A DNA stretch of 52,666 bases, from NCBI RefSeq assembly GCF_024160145.1, contig NZ_JAMYWQ010000034.1, forward strand, positions 1-52,666, written 5' to 3'. The position numbers and the translations under genes are program-made. Of this stretch, positions 19,744-28,539 are shown piece after piece. How positions within the stretch are numbered: position 1 is the first letter of the stretch; each line of letters opens with the position of its first letter. Source of the DNA: Serratia nevei (lineage in GTDB: Bacteria; Pseudomonadota; Gammaproteobacteria; Enterobacterales; Enterobacteriaceae). The notes beneath the pieces are model-generated. The model was not told where the DNA came from, ran no database searches, and was given only the letters and a program-made list of their open reading frames with translations.

Positions 19744-20742
19744 TCAGGCGTTTACGCCTTTCATTCCCTCAGGGCTATAGCGCTCTCCCATAATCGTTAT
19801 TTTTTCCTTTAATGCATTAAGCAACGTTAAATCCTCTTCAGCCAATCTGATGTTTTCTGCCTGGGCATTTTCGATAGCGTAATGACTGTTTTTGGTACCA
19901 GGGATGGGGACGATTCTCTCATATTGCGCTAATAACCAGGCTAACGAAATTTGTCCTGGAGTACATTGATGCTTTTCCGCCAGCGGTGCGATAGCCTGCA
20001 GGATTTTAGCATTATGTTCGATATTGCTCTGGAGGAAGCGTTCATTGTTTTTGCGGAAATCATTATCGGCGAAGGCCTGATTGCTGAGGTATTTTCCGGT
20101 CAGGAATCCCCGGCCTAACGGAGAGTAAGGCACCACGCCGACGCCCAAGCGAATGGCTGCCGGCAGCACGCTTTCTTCGATATCGCGTGTCCAGAGTGAA
20201 TATTCGGTTTGCAAGGCGCTGATCGGATGAACACGGTGCGCTTTTTCCAATGTGGCAGCAGAGACTTCACATAAGCCCACCTGCGCGATTTTGCCTTCTG
20301 TCACCAGCTGTGACAGACAGCCCATGCTCTCCTCAATATCCGCCTGGGGATCGACGCGATGCAGGTAATAGAGATCGATACGCTCGACTCCCAAACGCTG
20401 CAGTGACTCATGGCAGCAACGGCGAATGTAATCAGGCTGATTATTGATGCGGCGCGCATAGGCATTGTCATCGGCGCGATCGATACCGCATTTTGTGGCA
20501 ATTTTTATCTTGTTTCGTTGGGCATGGCCCAGCGTGGCAAGGAAATGCCCTAATAGCCTTTCATTATGTCCTCTACCATATAAGTTGGCGGTGTCAATAA
20601 AATTGACACCGGTGTCAATCACCGTTTTTAATACCGCCAGCGATGTATTATCATCGGTATCGCCATAGAACTCACTCAATCCCATTGCGCCAAAACCCAT
20701 AGCCGATACGGTTAAGCCATTGCCTAGCGTTCTTTCTTTCAT
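19744..20742 (-). CDS. Aldo/keto reductase
   Basis: 332 residues from the ATG at 20742, preceded by GGAGAAG. The (alpha/beta)8 reductase signature includes GFGAMGLSEFYG, FIDTANLYGRGHNE (catalytic Asp and Tyr), IATKCG (catalytic Lys) and YYLHRVDP (catalytic His). The C-terminal NADPH-binding part has VPIPGTKN. It is convergent with the thiolase gene and of similarly low GC, so it could belong to the same accessory island. The longer frame upstream of this start has no supporting ribosome site. Substrate unknown. Confidence 0.88.
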   Translation of the reverse strand: MKERTLGNGLTVSAMGFGAMGLSEFYGDTDDNTSLAVLKTVIDTGVNFIDTANLYGRGHNERLLGHFLATLGHAQRNKIKIATKCGIDRADDNAYARRINNQPDYIRRCCHESLQRLGVERIDLYYLHRVDPQADIEESMGCLSQLVTEGKIAQVGLCEVSAATLEKAHRVHPISALQTEYSLWTRDIEESVLPAAIRLGVGVVPYSPLGRGFLTGKYLSNQAFADNDFRKNNERFLQSNIEHNAKILQAIAPLAEKHQCTPGQISLAWLLAQYERIVPIPGTKNSHYAIENAQAENIRLAEEDLTLLNALKEKITIMGERYSPEGMKGVNA

Positions 20743-20892
20743 ATTAACTTCTCCATAGGGTGACTGGGCAGTATGGCATTGGCTGTAATAACAAGAGAAT
20801 TTCAAAGTTGTCGATTCAAAAAAGGTATCGAGTGCGGCGTTGACATGATTAAGCCAAATAATACGTCCTCATTTAATCATGTTATTTCTATA

Positions 20893-20917
20893 AAAAAGCC
20901 CCTTCACGGGGCTTTTT
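20893..20917 (-). terminator. Rho-independent terminator for the SDR gene
   Basis: AAAAAGCCCC (20893-20902), loop TTCAC, GGGGCTTTTT (20908-20917). It lies 17 bases past the SDR stop on the minus strand and can act in both directions. Confidence 0.85.
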
Positions 20918-20933
20918 GCCGTTCAGGGAAATA

Positions 20934-21683
20934 TTACGCCGAGAAGCCGCCGTCGATACTCAGGCTGGCGCCGGTGATATAACCCGCCTGCGGGCCGGCG
21001 AGGTAGGCGACGAAGCCGGCGATCTCTTCATCTTTGCCGTAGCGGCCGATCGCCATCAGCTGCTTAAGCTGATCGGCGAACTCGCCGGCGTCCGGGTTCA
21101 TCTCGGTGTCTACCGGGCCGGGCTGTACGTTATTGACGGTGATGCCACGCGGGCCGAGATCGCGCGCCATGCCTTTGGTCAGGCCGACCAGCGCCGATTT
21201 GCTCATGGCGTACACCGCCGCGCCGCCGAACGGCACGCGCTCGGCGTTGGTGCTGCCGATGTGGATGATGCGGCCGCCGTCGTTCATGTGGCGCGCCGCT
21301 TCCTGGCTGGCGACGAACACGCTGCGCACGTTGACCGCCAGCATACGATCCAGGTCTTCCAACGCCAGTTCCTCGGTGCTGCCGAGCGTAAACACCCCGG
21401 CGTTGTTCACCAGAATATCCAGGTTGCCGAAGTGGCTAACCGCCTGGCGGACCGCCTGCTGCAACGCCGCTGCATCGGCGCTGTCGGCCTTGATGGCGAG
21501 GGCTTTGCCGCCGGCGGCGGTGATGGCGCTCGCCACCGCTTCGGCGCGATCGGCCGAGGCGGCGTAGGTAAAGGCGACGGCAGCGCCTTCGCTCGCCAAC
21601 CGTTTAACGATGGCGGCGCCGATGCCGCGTGAACCGCCCTGAACGAACGCGACTTTGCCTTGCAGAGGGTGTGCTGTGGTCAT
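20934..21683 (-). CDS. Short-chain dehydrogenase/reductase (BdcA/FabG-like SDR)
   Basis: 249 residues from the ATG at 21683, with GGAGAAA upstream. The cofactor loop is FVQGGSRGIGAAIV, followed by DILVNNAGVF, the catalytic serine region IIHIGSTNAE and the Tyr-x3-Lys motif in AVYAMSKSAL. The C terminus GYITGASLSIDGGFSA is classical. NADP preference is plausible but not proven. The protein resembles E. coli BdcA and many generic SDRs, so a specific function cannot be given. It stands alone between two terminators. Confidence 0.88.
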   Translation of the reverse strand: MTTAHPLQGKVAFVQGGSRGIGAAIVKRLASEGAAVAFTYAASADRAEAVASAITAAGGKALAIKADSADAAALQQAVRQAVSHFGNLDILVNNAGVFTLGSTEELALEDLDRMLAVNVRSVFVASQEAARHMNDGGRIIHIGSTNAERVPFGGAAVYAMSKSALVGLTKGMARDLGPRGITVNNVQPGPVDTEMNPDAGEFADQLKQLMAIGRYGKDEEIAGFVAYLAGPQAGYITGASLSIDGGFSA

Positions 21684-21782
21684 GTTATTTCTCCAAAGGG
21701 GGAAGGGTAAAGGCGTTATCCCCAGTATCGGTGAAATGTGTGGCGGCCACTGTTCACAAAGAGCTTTGCCCGCTAAAACGAG

Positions 21783-21804
21783 AAAAGCCCCTTGCGGGGC
21801 TTCT
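21783..21804 (-). terminator. Terminator after the DUF1471 gene
   Basis: AAGCCCC (21785-21791), loop TTGC, GGGGCTT (21796-21802). On the minus strand it is followed by TTCTC and sits 28 bases beyond the DUF1471 stop. Confidence 0.75.
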
Positions 21805-21831
21805 TTCTTCCGTCGGTTGGCTGTTCGACGA

Positions 21832-22092
21832 TCAGTTGAAGATTTCTGCGGTGCCGTACAGCTTGTTCTGGCCACCGGCGGCGACGATGCGGTATGAGCT
21901 GGCGCCCGACGCGGCGGCTTTGCTGGCCAGTTCGCTTTCCAGCGCGCTCAGGTTGGTGGCGCCGCTAACGGAGACCACGCCGATTTTCTGGGCGTCTGCA
22001 GCGGGTTGGCTGGAAGGCAGGTCAGCGGCGAAAGTAGCGAAAGAAGCGGTAGCCAGCAGCGCAGCTGTAGCAAAAATTTTGACGTTTTTCAT
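21832..22092 (-). CDS. Secreted DUF1471 (YhcN/BhsA/McbA-type) small protein
   Basis: 86 residues from the ATG at 22092, with GAGGA eight bases upstream. Residues 1-22 form a signal peptide (KIFATAALLATASFATFA-A). The mature part carries the family pattern QKIGVVSVSGATNLSALE...LASKAAASGASSYRI and ends with GTAEIFN. DUF1471 proteins are periplasmic or outer-membrane-associated and often induced by stress or biofilm growth. A longer upstream frame is not supported by a ribosome site. Confidence 0.88.
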   Translation of the reverse strand: MKNVKIFATAALLATASFATFAADLPSSQPAADAQKIGVVSVSGATNLSALESELASKAAASGASSYRIVAAGGQNKLYGTAEIFN

Positions 22093-22288
22093 GATGTATT
22101 CCTCAGCGTATTGATTGGGTGAGAGCCTGTTGTCTCTCGATGTGTTAAATAGTAGTGCGGCAGGCTGGAATAAAAAATCGGAGAGTTTTGAGTATCTCAT
22201 TCAAATAAACTGATTATTTTTTCACCCGCTGGCGCGCGGTAAAAATCGCCACTACCCTTTACAGACGATCTTTAACCGGAGAAGCGTA

Positions 22289-22390
22289 ATGAGGCCAAAC
22301 GCGTTTACCGATAACAGGGCGCTGGTGTCGTCGGTGTTTCAACACCGGGGCGGCGGGCCGGTGCGGCAACGGACAGGAGTGTCGTCATGA
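22289..22390 (+). CDS. Possible 33-residue ORF coupled to the GST gene
   Basis: ATG at 22289 with GGAG seven bases upstream, 33 codons, and a TGA that overlaps the GST start codon as ATGA. The ribosome site and the stop-start overlap are suggestive of translation. The peptide is Arg/Gly/Ser-rich with no recognisable motif. It could be a leader peptide or chance. Confidence 0.3.
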   Translation: MRPNAFTDNRALVSSVFQHRGGGPVRQRTGVSS

Positions 22391-23055
22391 TCATTGTTCA
22401 TCATCTCAATCACTCGCGGTCGCAGCGCATTCTGTGGTTTCTGGAAGAGCTGGGGGTGCCTTATCAGGTACAACGCTACGAACGCGATCCGCACACCATG
22501 CTGGCGCCGCCGGCGCTGAAAAAGATCCACCCGCTGGGCAAATCGCCGGTGATCGTCGATGGCGACCTGACGCTGGCGGAATCCGGCGCCATCATCGAAT
22601 ATTTGCAGGAAGCCTATGACGCGCAAGGCATGTTCATGCCGACCGATTTCCACGCGCGCCAGCAGTACCGCTACTGGCTGCACTACGCCGAAGGATCGCT
22701 GATGCCGCTGCTGGTGATGAAGCTGGTGTTCAGCCGTCTCGGGCAGCCGCCGATCCCCTGGCTGCTGCGCCCGGTGGCCGGCGCGATCGGCAAGGGCGTG
22801 CAGCGCGAATACCTCGACAAGCAGATTGCGCCGCACTGCGAGTACCTCGAGCAGCACCTGAACAAGGGCAGCTGGTTCGTCGGCAACGATTTCAGCGCGG
22901 CGGACATTCAGATGAGCTTCCCGCTGGAGGCGATGGCGGCGCGCGGCGCATTGGATGATTGCCCGAAACTGCGGGGTTTCCTGCAGCGCATTCACGCCCG
23001 GCCCGCCTACCAGCGGGCATTGGAGCAGGGCGGCCCTTACGACCTGCTGAGTTAA
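22387..23055 (+). CDS. Glutathione S-transferase family protein
   Basis: 222 residues with an AGGAG ribosome site. The N-terminal thioredoxin-like domain has NHSRSQRILWFLEELGVPY (substrate-side Ser), the cis-proline segment GKSPVIVDGD and the glutathione-binding pair in LAESGAIIEYL. The all-helical C-terminal domain has NDFSAADIQMSFPLEA, the N-capping box of GSTs. It is cytoplasmic and likely conjugates or reduces electrophiles. It is followed by a VOC-family gene after 47 bases, possibly co-transcribed. Confidence 0.9.
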   Translation: MIIVHHLNHSRSQRILWFLEELGVPYQVQRYERDPHTMLAPPALKKIHPLGKSPVIVDGDLTLAESGAIIEYLQEAYDAQGMFMPTDFHARQQYRYWLHYAEGSLMPLLVMKLVFSRLGQPPIPWLLRPVAGAIGKGVQREYLDKQIAPHCEYLEQHLNKGSWFVGNDFSAADIQMSFPLEAMAARGALDDCPKLRGFLQRIHARPAYQRALEQGGPYDLLS

Positions 23056-23102
23056 CCGGGTGGGCTATACTCGATGGGGTCATTCTTCATCGGAGGTAGC
23101 CC

Positions 23103-23510
23103 ATGGCTACGCAAATCTTCGTTAACCTGCCCGTACGCGATCTGCCCGCCTCAATGGCGTTTTTCACCCACCTGGGTTTCACTTTCAACCCGCAATTTAC
23201 CGACGATACCGCCGCGTGCATGGTAGTCAGCGACACCATTTACGTGATGTTGCTGACCCACGACAAATTCAGGATGTTTACCCCGAACCCCATCGGCGAC
23301 GCCAAACAGGCTACCGAGGTGCTGGTGTGTCTGTCGCAGCCCAGCCGGGCGGCGGTGGATGAACTGGTGCGCAAGGCGATAGCCGGCGGCGGCAATACCT
23401 ACCACCCGCCGCGCGATTACGGCGTGATGTACGGCCACGGTTTTCAGGACCTGGACGGCCATATCTGGGAGCTGATGTACCTGGATCCGGCGGTTCCGCA
23501 GGCGCAATAA
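23103..23510 (+). CDS. VOC-family (glyoxalase/bleomycin-resistance-like) protein
   Basis: 135 residues preceded by GGAGG. Two beta-alpha-beta3 halves are visible: IFVNLPVRDLPASMAFFTHL, then FTDDTAACMVVSD; the second half ends GHGFQDLDGHIWELMYLDP. The terminal Glu (HIWEL) is a usual metal ligand. The subtype resembles the common enterobacterial VOC proteins of unknown substrate. The 333 bases between this gene and ghxP contain no gene I can support, only the PurR-like sites. Confidence 0.88.
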   Translation: MATQIFVNLPVRDLPASMAFFTHLGFTFNPQFTDDTAACMVVSDTIYVMLLTHDKFRMFTPNPIGDAKQATEVLVCLSQPSRAAVDELVRKAIAGGGNTYHPPRDYGVMYGHGFQDLDGHIWELMYLDPAVPQAQ

Positions 23511-23632
23511 TCTCGCCGTAGCGGGTGTCGCCTGGGGCATCGGATCGCCCCGTCTTTTCGCGCAGCAGCCATTTCCGCCGTTTTCTGCATAAATTGCCGC
23601 GATCTTTAGTTGATTAGACGCTATGGAAGGCA

Positions 23633-23703
23633 GGATAATCGTTTGCCTTGAATAAACCACCATAAATCACCCGTACCGCGCGCTGCGAGTTAAACGTTTG
23701 CCT
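23633..23703 (+). promoter_or_regulatory. Two PurR-like operator sites upstream of ghxP
   Basis: The site at 23688-23703 matches the PurR consensus ACGCAAACGTTTGCGT at 12 of 16 positions by eye, including the core AAACGTTTGC. A second site at 23633-23648 matches 10 of 16. Both share CGTTTGCCTTG. ghxP is a purine transporter gene, so PurR control makes biological sense. Confidence 0.55.
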
Positions 23704-23843
23704 TGGTACGCATCGCCGTTGGCGGTGCGACGGAAGGGCAAGGATGCGGAACGTGACGTAAACGATTACGTGGCGATCAGGCGCGGGCGAGATTACAGGC
23801 CTGCTGCGACGGGCCGATTCATGAAACACAGGGGAAGTAACCT

Positions 23844-25205
23844 ATGTCGAACTCTCAAGCGAACCACGCCGCAAAACCAACCGGCGGGCTTGATGGCTAT
23901 TTTAAAATTTCCGCGCGCGGCAGCAGCGTGCGCCAGGAGGTGGTGGCGGGGTTGACCACCTTCCTGGCGATGGTGTACTCGGTGATCGTGGTGCCGAGCA
24001 TGCTGGGCAAAGCGGGCTTCCCGCCGGCGGCGGTGTTTGTCTCCACCTGCCTGGTGGCCGGGCTGGGCTCGCTGCTGATGGGGTTGTGGGCTAACCTGCC
24101 GATGGCGATCGGCTGTGCGATCTCGTTGACCGCCTTCACCGCCTTCAGCCTGGTGCTGGGCCAGCACATCAGCATTCCGGTGGCGCTGGGGGCGGTGTTC
24201 CTGATGGGCGTACTGTTTACCATTATCTCGGTCACCGGCATCCGCGCCTGGATCCTGCGCAATCTGCCGATGGGCGTGGCGCACGGCACCGGCATCGGTA
24301 TCGGTCTGTTCCTGCTGCTGATCGCCGCCAACGGCGTCGGCCTGGTGGTGAAGAACCCGCTGGATGGCCTGCCGGTGGCGCTCGGCGCGTTCACCTCCTT
24401 CCCGGTGGTGATGACGCTGGTCGGCCTGGCGGTGATCTTCGGCCTGGAAAAACTGCGCGTGCCCGGCGGCATTTTGCTGGTGATCATCGCCATTTCCATC
24501 ATCGGCCTGATCTTCGACCCGGCGGTGAAATACCAGGGGCTGTTCGCCATGCCGAGCCTGGCGGACGCTGACGGTAAATCGTTGATCTTCAGCCTGGACA
24601 TCATGGGCGCGCTGCAACCGGTGGTGTTGCCGAGCGTGCTGGCGCTGGTGATGACCGCGGTGTTCGACGCCACCGGCACCATCCGCGCGGTGGCCGGGCA
24701 GGCCAACCTGCTGGATAAAGACGGGCAGATCATCAACGGCGGCAAGGCGCTGACCTCGGATTCCCTGAGCAGCATCTTCTCCGGCCTGGTGGGCGCCGCG
24801 CCCGCCGCGGTCTACATTGAATCCGCCGCCGGCACCGCCGCGGGCGGCAAGACCGGCCTGACCGCCACCGTGGTCGGCATCCTGTTCCTGCTGATCCTGT
24901 TCCTGTCGCCGTTGGCCTATCTGGTGCCGGTCTACGCCACCGCACCGGCGCTGATGTACGTCGGCCTGCTGATGCTGAGCAACGTCACCAAGCTGGACTT
25001 CAACGACTTCGTCGACGCGATGGCCGGCCTGCTGTGCGCGGTGTTCATCGTACTGACCTGCAACATCGTTACCGGCATCATGCTGGGCTTCAGCTCGCTG
25101 GTCATCGGCCGCCTCTTCTCCGGCGAATGGCGCAAGCTGAACATCGGCACCGTGCTGATCGCCGTGGCGCTGGTGGCGTTCTACGCCGGCGGCTGGGCGA
25201 TTTAA
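23844..25205 (+). CDS. ghxP: Guanine/hypoxanthine permease GhxP (NCS2, AzgA-like)
   Basis: 453-residue inner-membrane proton symporter for guanine and hypoxanthine, closely resembling E. coli GhxP (YjcD). Family features include [21 protein letters not shown] at the N terminus, the half-helix motif [19 protein letters not shown], and [19 protein letters not shown]. About 13-14 hydrophobic segments are visible. A GGGGAAG ribosome site precedes the ATG. A strong hairpin (TTCCCTCGCCC at 25217-25227 with its complement at 25231-25241) lies just after the stop. yjcE follows, as in E. coli. Confidence 0.95.
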   Translation: MSNSQANHAAKPTGGLDGYFKISARGSSVRQEVVAGLTTFLAMVYSVIVVPSMLGKAGFPPAAVFVSTCLVAGLGSLLMGLWANLPMAIGCAISLTAFTAFSLVLGQHISIPVALGAVFLMGVLFTIISVTGIRAWILRNLPMGVAHGTGIGIGLFLLLIAANGVGLVVKNPLDGLPVALGAFTSFPVVMTLVGLAVIFGLEKLRVPGGILLVIIAISIIGLIFDPAVKYQGLFAMPSLADADGKSLIFSLDIMGALQPVVLPSVLALVMTAVFDATGTIRAVAGQANLLDKDGQIINGGKALTSDSLSSIFSGLVGAAPAAVYIESAAGTAAGGKTGLTATVVGILFLLILFLSPLAYLVPVYATAPALMYVGLLMLSNVTKLDFNDFVDAMAGLLCAVFIVLTCNIVTGIMLGFSSLVIGRLFSGEWRKLNIGTVLIAVALVAFYAGGWAI

Positions 25206-25216
25206 GACCCTCAGGT

Positions 25217-25241
25217 TTCCCTCGCCCGGCGGGCGAGGGAA
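25217..25241. terminator. GC-rich hairpin after ghxP
   Basis: An 11-bp perfect stem with a three-base loop, without a good T-run. It may be a weak terminator or an mRNA 3' stabilising structure. Confidence 0.5.
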
Positions 25242-25401
25242 TCTGCCACGGCATTTCCCTTCTTAAGATAAGTCTTCTTCTGCTCTGCACCGCGCTTTGA
25301 AAGGCACAACAAGCTTTAACGGCTGTAAAAAAAGTGATCTACTATCGGGACAACGCAGGCCCTGAGCCGATGTCGTCTGAATCGTAGAGTCTAAGGAAAG
25401 C

Positions 25402-27051
25402 ATGGAAATCTTTTTTACAATCCTCATTTTGATCCTGGTGGTCTCCCTGTCCGGGGTGGTGACGCGCATGTTGCCGTTCCAGGTGCCGCTGCCGCTGATG
25501 CAAATCGCCATCGGGGCCTTATTGGCCTGGCCGCATTTCGGGCTGCACGTCGACTTTGATCCCGAACTGTTCCTGGTGCTGTTCATCCCGCCGCTGCTGT
25601 TTGCCGACGGCTGGAAAACGCCGACGCGCGAATTCCTGCACCACGGGCGTGAAATTCTCGGCCTGGCGCTGGTGCTGGTGCTGATCACCGTGGTCGGCGT
25701 CGGCTATCTGATCTACGCCATGGTGCCGGGCATTCCGCTGGTGGCGGCCTTTGCGCTGGCGGCGGTGCTGTCGCCGACCGATGCCGTGGCGCTGTCCGGC
25801 ATCGTCGGCAAAGGGCGCATTCCCAAGCCGATCATGGGCGTGCTCGAGGGCGAGGCGCTGATGAACGACGCATCCGGCCTGGTGTCGCTCAAGTTCGCCA
25901 TCGCGGTGGCGATGGGCACCATGGTGTTCACCGTGGGCGGTGCGACCCTCGAATTCCTCAAAGTGGCGATCGGTGGCCTGCTGGCCGGCGTGGCGGTCAC
26001 CTGGACCTACAGTAAATCGCTGCGGGTGATGAGCCGCTGGAGCGGCGACGATCCGGCGACCCAGATCGTGTTCCTGCTGCTGCTGCCGTTCGCTTCTTAC
26101 CTGATCGCCGAACATATCGGCGTCTCCGGCATCCTGGCGGCGGTGGCGGCGGGGATGACCATCAGCCAGTCCGGCGTGATCCGCAACGCGCCGCTGGCGA
26201 TGCGCCTGCGCGCCAACAGCGTATGGGCGATGCTGGAGTTCGTGTTCAACGGCATGGTGTTTATCATGTTGGGCCTGCAGCTGCCGGGCATTCTTGAAAC
26301 CTCTATTCTGCAGGCGGAGCTGGATCCGACCATCCAGACCTGGTACCTGTTCGCCGACGTGGCCACCATCTACGCCGCGCTGCTGGTGCTGCGTTTCACC
26401 TGGCTGTGGGTGATGAAGAAGACCAGCAACCGCTTTATGAAAAAACGTCCGCTGCAGTTCGGCGATTACAGCACGCGTGAGCTGTGGGTGGCGTCGTTCG
26501 CCGGGGTGCGCGGGGCGATTACCCTGGCCGGTGTGCTGTCGATACCGCTGTTGCTGAGCGACGGCACCGCCTTCCCGGCGCGCTATCAGCTGGTGTTTAT
26601 CGCCGCCGGGGTGATCCTGCTGTCGTTGATCGTCGGCGTGCTGGTGTTGCCGCTGCTGCTGCGCGGCGTGCAAGTCACCGACAAGAGCGCCAGCAAGCAG
26701 GAGGAGCGCATGGCGATCGCCATGGCGGCGGAAGTGGCGATCGAGAGCGTGAATAAAATGGAAGAGCGCCTGGTCGCCGATACCGAAGAGAACCACGATC
26801 CGCAGGTGTTGAAAGAGGTCAGTTCGCGGGTGACGGGCATGCTGCGGCGGCGCATCGCCTCGAAAGACGATATCGAGAATGCGCTGGCGATGGAAAACCT
26901 CGAGCGGCGTTTCCGCCTGACGGCGCTGCGCGCTGAGCGCGGCGAGCTGTACCACCTGCGCGCCACGCAGAAAATCAGCAACGAGACGCTGCAAAAATTG
27001 CTGCACGATCTCGACTTGCTCGAAGCGCTGTTAATCGAGCGCGAAGGGTAA
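25402..27051 (+). CDS. yjcE: CPA1-family Na+/H+ antiporter YjcE
   Basis: 549 residues, the same length as E. coli YjcE. The membrane half (residues 1 to about 400, roughly twelve segments) contains the CPA1 motifs AVLSPTDAVALSGIVG and EGEALMNDASGLV, whose acidic residues bind the cation. FAGVRGAITLAGVLSIPLLL follows. The charged C-terminal tail (about 430-549) is cytoplasmic and helical. It is predicted to exchange Na+ or K+ for H+ across the inner membrane. Confidence 0.95.
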   Translation: MEIFFTILILILVVSLSGVVTRMLPFQVPLPLMQIAIGALLAWPHFGLHVDFDPELFLVLFIPPLLFADGWKTPTREFLHHGREILGLALVLVLITVVGVGYLIYAMVPGIPLVAAFALAAVLSPTDAVALSGIVGKGRIPKPIMGVLEGEALMNDASGLVSLKFAIAVAMGTMVFTVGGATLEFLKVAIGGLLAGVAVTWTYSKSLRVMSRWSGDDPATQIVFLLLLPFASYLIAEHIGVSGILAAVAAGMTISQSGVIRNAPLAMRLRANSVWAMLEFVFNGMVFIMLGLQLPGILETSILQAELDPTIQTWYLFADVATIYAALLVLRFTWLWVMKKTSNRFMKKRPLQFGDYSTRELWVASFAGVRGAITLAGVLSIPLLLSDGTAFPARYQLVFIAAGVILLSLIVGVLVLPLLLRGVQVTDKSASKQEERMAIAMAAEVAIESVNKMEERLVADTEENHDPQVLKEVSSRVTGMLRRRIASKDDIENALAMENLERRFRLTALRAERGELYHLRATQKISNETLQKLLHDLDLLEALLIEREG

Positions 27052-27058
27052 AACTCTC

Positions 27059-27087
27059 AAGGGCCGCCGGTGCGGCCCTTGTTTTTT
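27059..27087. terminator. Terminator between yjcE and the LysR gene
   Basis: AAGGGCCGC (27059-27067), loop CGGT, GCGGCCCTT (27072-27080), then GTTTTTT. Confidence 0.9.
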
Positions 27088-27089
27088 GG

Positions 27090-27977
27090 CTACTTGAGCG
27101 GCGGCCAGTAGTCGCGGCAACAGGCGATCCAGGCCTGCGCGCTGTGCGACAGGTAGCTGCCCTGGCGCCAGATCAGCCCGATTTTCCACTCCATGCGCGG
27201 CTCCAGCGGCAGCCAGACCAGGTTTTCCTTGTCCAGCCAGCGGCAGACCGGCTCCGGCAGCATGGCGATGCCCACGCCGGCCTGCACCATCGAGGCGAGA
27301 AAGTCCCATTGGCCGCTGCGCACCGCGATTTGCGGCTCGAAACCGGCCTGGCGAAACGCCTTCATCAGCATCTTGTACAGCGCAAAGTCTTCGTTATAAA
27401 TCAGGATCGGGCTGTCGGCCAATTCGGCGATATTGATGCGGGTGCGGTTGAGCCACTGCGGCGTGCGCGGCGCCACCACGCACATCGGGTGACCCAGCAG
27501 CGGCAGAAAGGTCAGCGGCTGTTCCGAATCGAAGGGCAGCACCGTCATCGCCAGATCCAGTTCGCCGGACATCACCGCCTGTTCGACCGACAGCCCGCCC
27601 AGCTCGGAAATTTTCAATTCGATGCCGGGGTAGGTCTGGCGAAAACGGCGGATCAGATCGGCGATCTGCCTGCCGACCATCGGTGGAATGCCCAGCCGCA
27701 GCACGCCCTTTTTCACCGAGCTGATGTCTTCCAGCTCCGCCTCCAGCTGGCGGAACTCGTCGAGGATCGTCAGGCCGCGCTGATACACCGCCTGGCCGCT
27801 GTCGGTCAGGCGCAGCTTGCGGCCTTCGCGGATCAGTAGCGTGCATTCCAGCTCCTCTTCCAGATGCCGCAGCATCTTGCTGATGGTGGGCTGGGTGACG
27901 AACAGTTTTTCCGCCGCGCGGGTGAAGCTTTGCTGGCGCACCACTTCAACGAAGTAGCGCAGGGTGCGGACATCCAC
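27090..27977 (-). CDS. LysR-family regulator, CidR-like
   Basis: 295 residues. The winged helix spans residues 3-60 (LRYFVEVVRQQSFTRAAEKL and VTQPTISKMLRHLEEELE). The effector domain has GVLRLGIPPMVG and VQAGVGIAMLPEPV. It is transcribed divergently from the cidA/cidB-like pair, the same arrangement as CidR in Gram-positive bacteria, where it responds to acetate or acidic overflow metabolism. Control of the pair is inferred from position. Confidence 0.88.
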   Translation of the reverse strand: MDVRTLRYFVEVVRQQSFTRAAEKLFVTQPTISKMLRHLEEELECTLLIREGRKLRLTDSGQAVYQRGLTILDEFRQLEAELEDISSVKKGVLRLGIPPMVGRQIADLIRRFRQTYPGIELKISELGGLSVEQAVMSGELDLAMTVLPFDSEQPLTFLPLLGHPMCVVAPRTPQWLNRTRINIAELADSPILIYNEDFALYKMLMKAFRQAGFEPQIAVRSGQWDFLASMVQAGVGIAMLPEPVCRWLDKENLVWLPLEPRMEWKIGLIWRQGSYLSHSAQAWIACCRDYWPPLK

Positions 27978-28116
27978 GTTAGGGCTCTCCTGGGGACGTT
28001 ACCGGTAGGAAACTATTCCCGTACGGCATGATGCCGATAATTTTAATTCATTTCAGGCGTGGTTTCCCGGCTGCGTATACTGTAGGCCGTCAATTTATTG
28101 TTTGAGGTCATCTTTC

Positions 28117-28539
28117 ATGTCTCTGGCGTTACGTCGCGTTGCTCCTTCCCTGTTGACCCGTTTGCAGGTGCCGATTCAGGTGGCGTTGTATGCGGCGCTG
28201 TTCCTGATCGCCGATCGTTTGGTGCAACAGTTCCACCTGCCGCTCCCTGCCAATATCGTCGGCATGCTGATGCTGCTGGCGCTGATCCTGCTGCGCATTC
28301 TGCCGCTGAGCTGGGTCAAGGCCGGCTCCCGCTGGCTGCTGGCGGAAATGCTGCTGTTTTTCGTGCCGGCGGTGGTGGCAGTGGTCAATTATGCCCAACT
28401 GCTGATGGTTGAAGGCTGGAAGATCTTTCTGGTGATCGCGGTCAGCACCATGCTGACGCTGGGTGCTACCGGGCTGGTGGTGGACAGGGTGTATCGGCTG
28501 GAGATCTGGCTGCAGCGACGGAAACAGCGCCATGAATGA
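28117..28539 (+). CDS. CidA/LrgA-family holin-like membrane protein
   Basis: 140 residues from the ATG at 28117, with GAGG nine bases upstream. Four hydrophobic segments are visible, with the family block LPLPANIVGMLMLLALIL and FFVPAVVAVVNYAQLL. CidA/LrgA proteins are small membrane proteins linked to murein hydrolase export, cell lysis or metabolite movement in Staphylococcus. The gene overlaps cidB by 8 bases. Confidence 0.9.
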   Translation: MSLALRRVAPSLLTRLQVPIQVALYAALFLIADRLVQQFHLPLPANIVGMLMLLALILLRILPLSWVKAGSRWLLAEMLLFFVPAVVAVVNYAQLLMVEGWKIFLVIAVSTMLTLGATGLVVDRVYRLEIWLQRRKQRHE

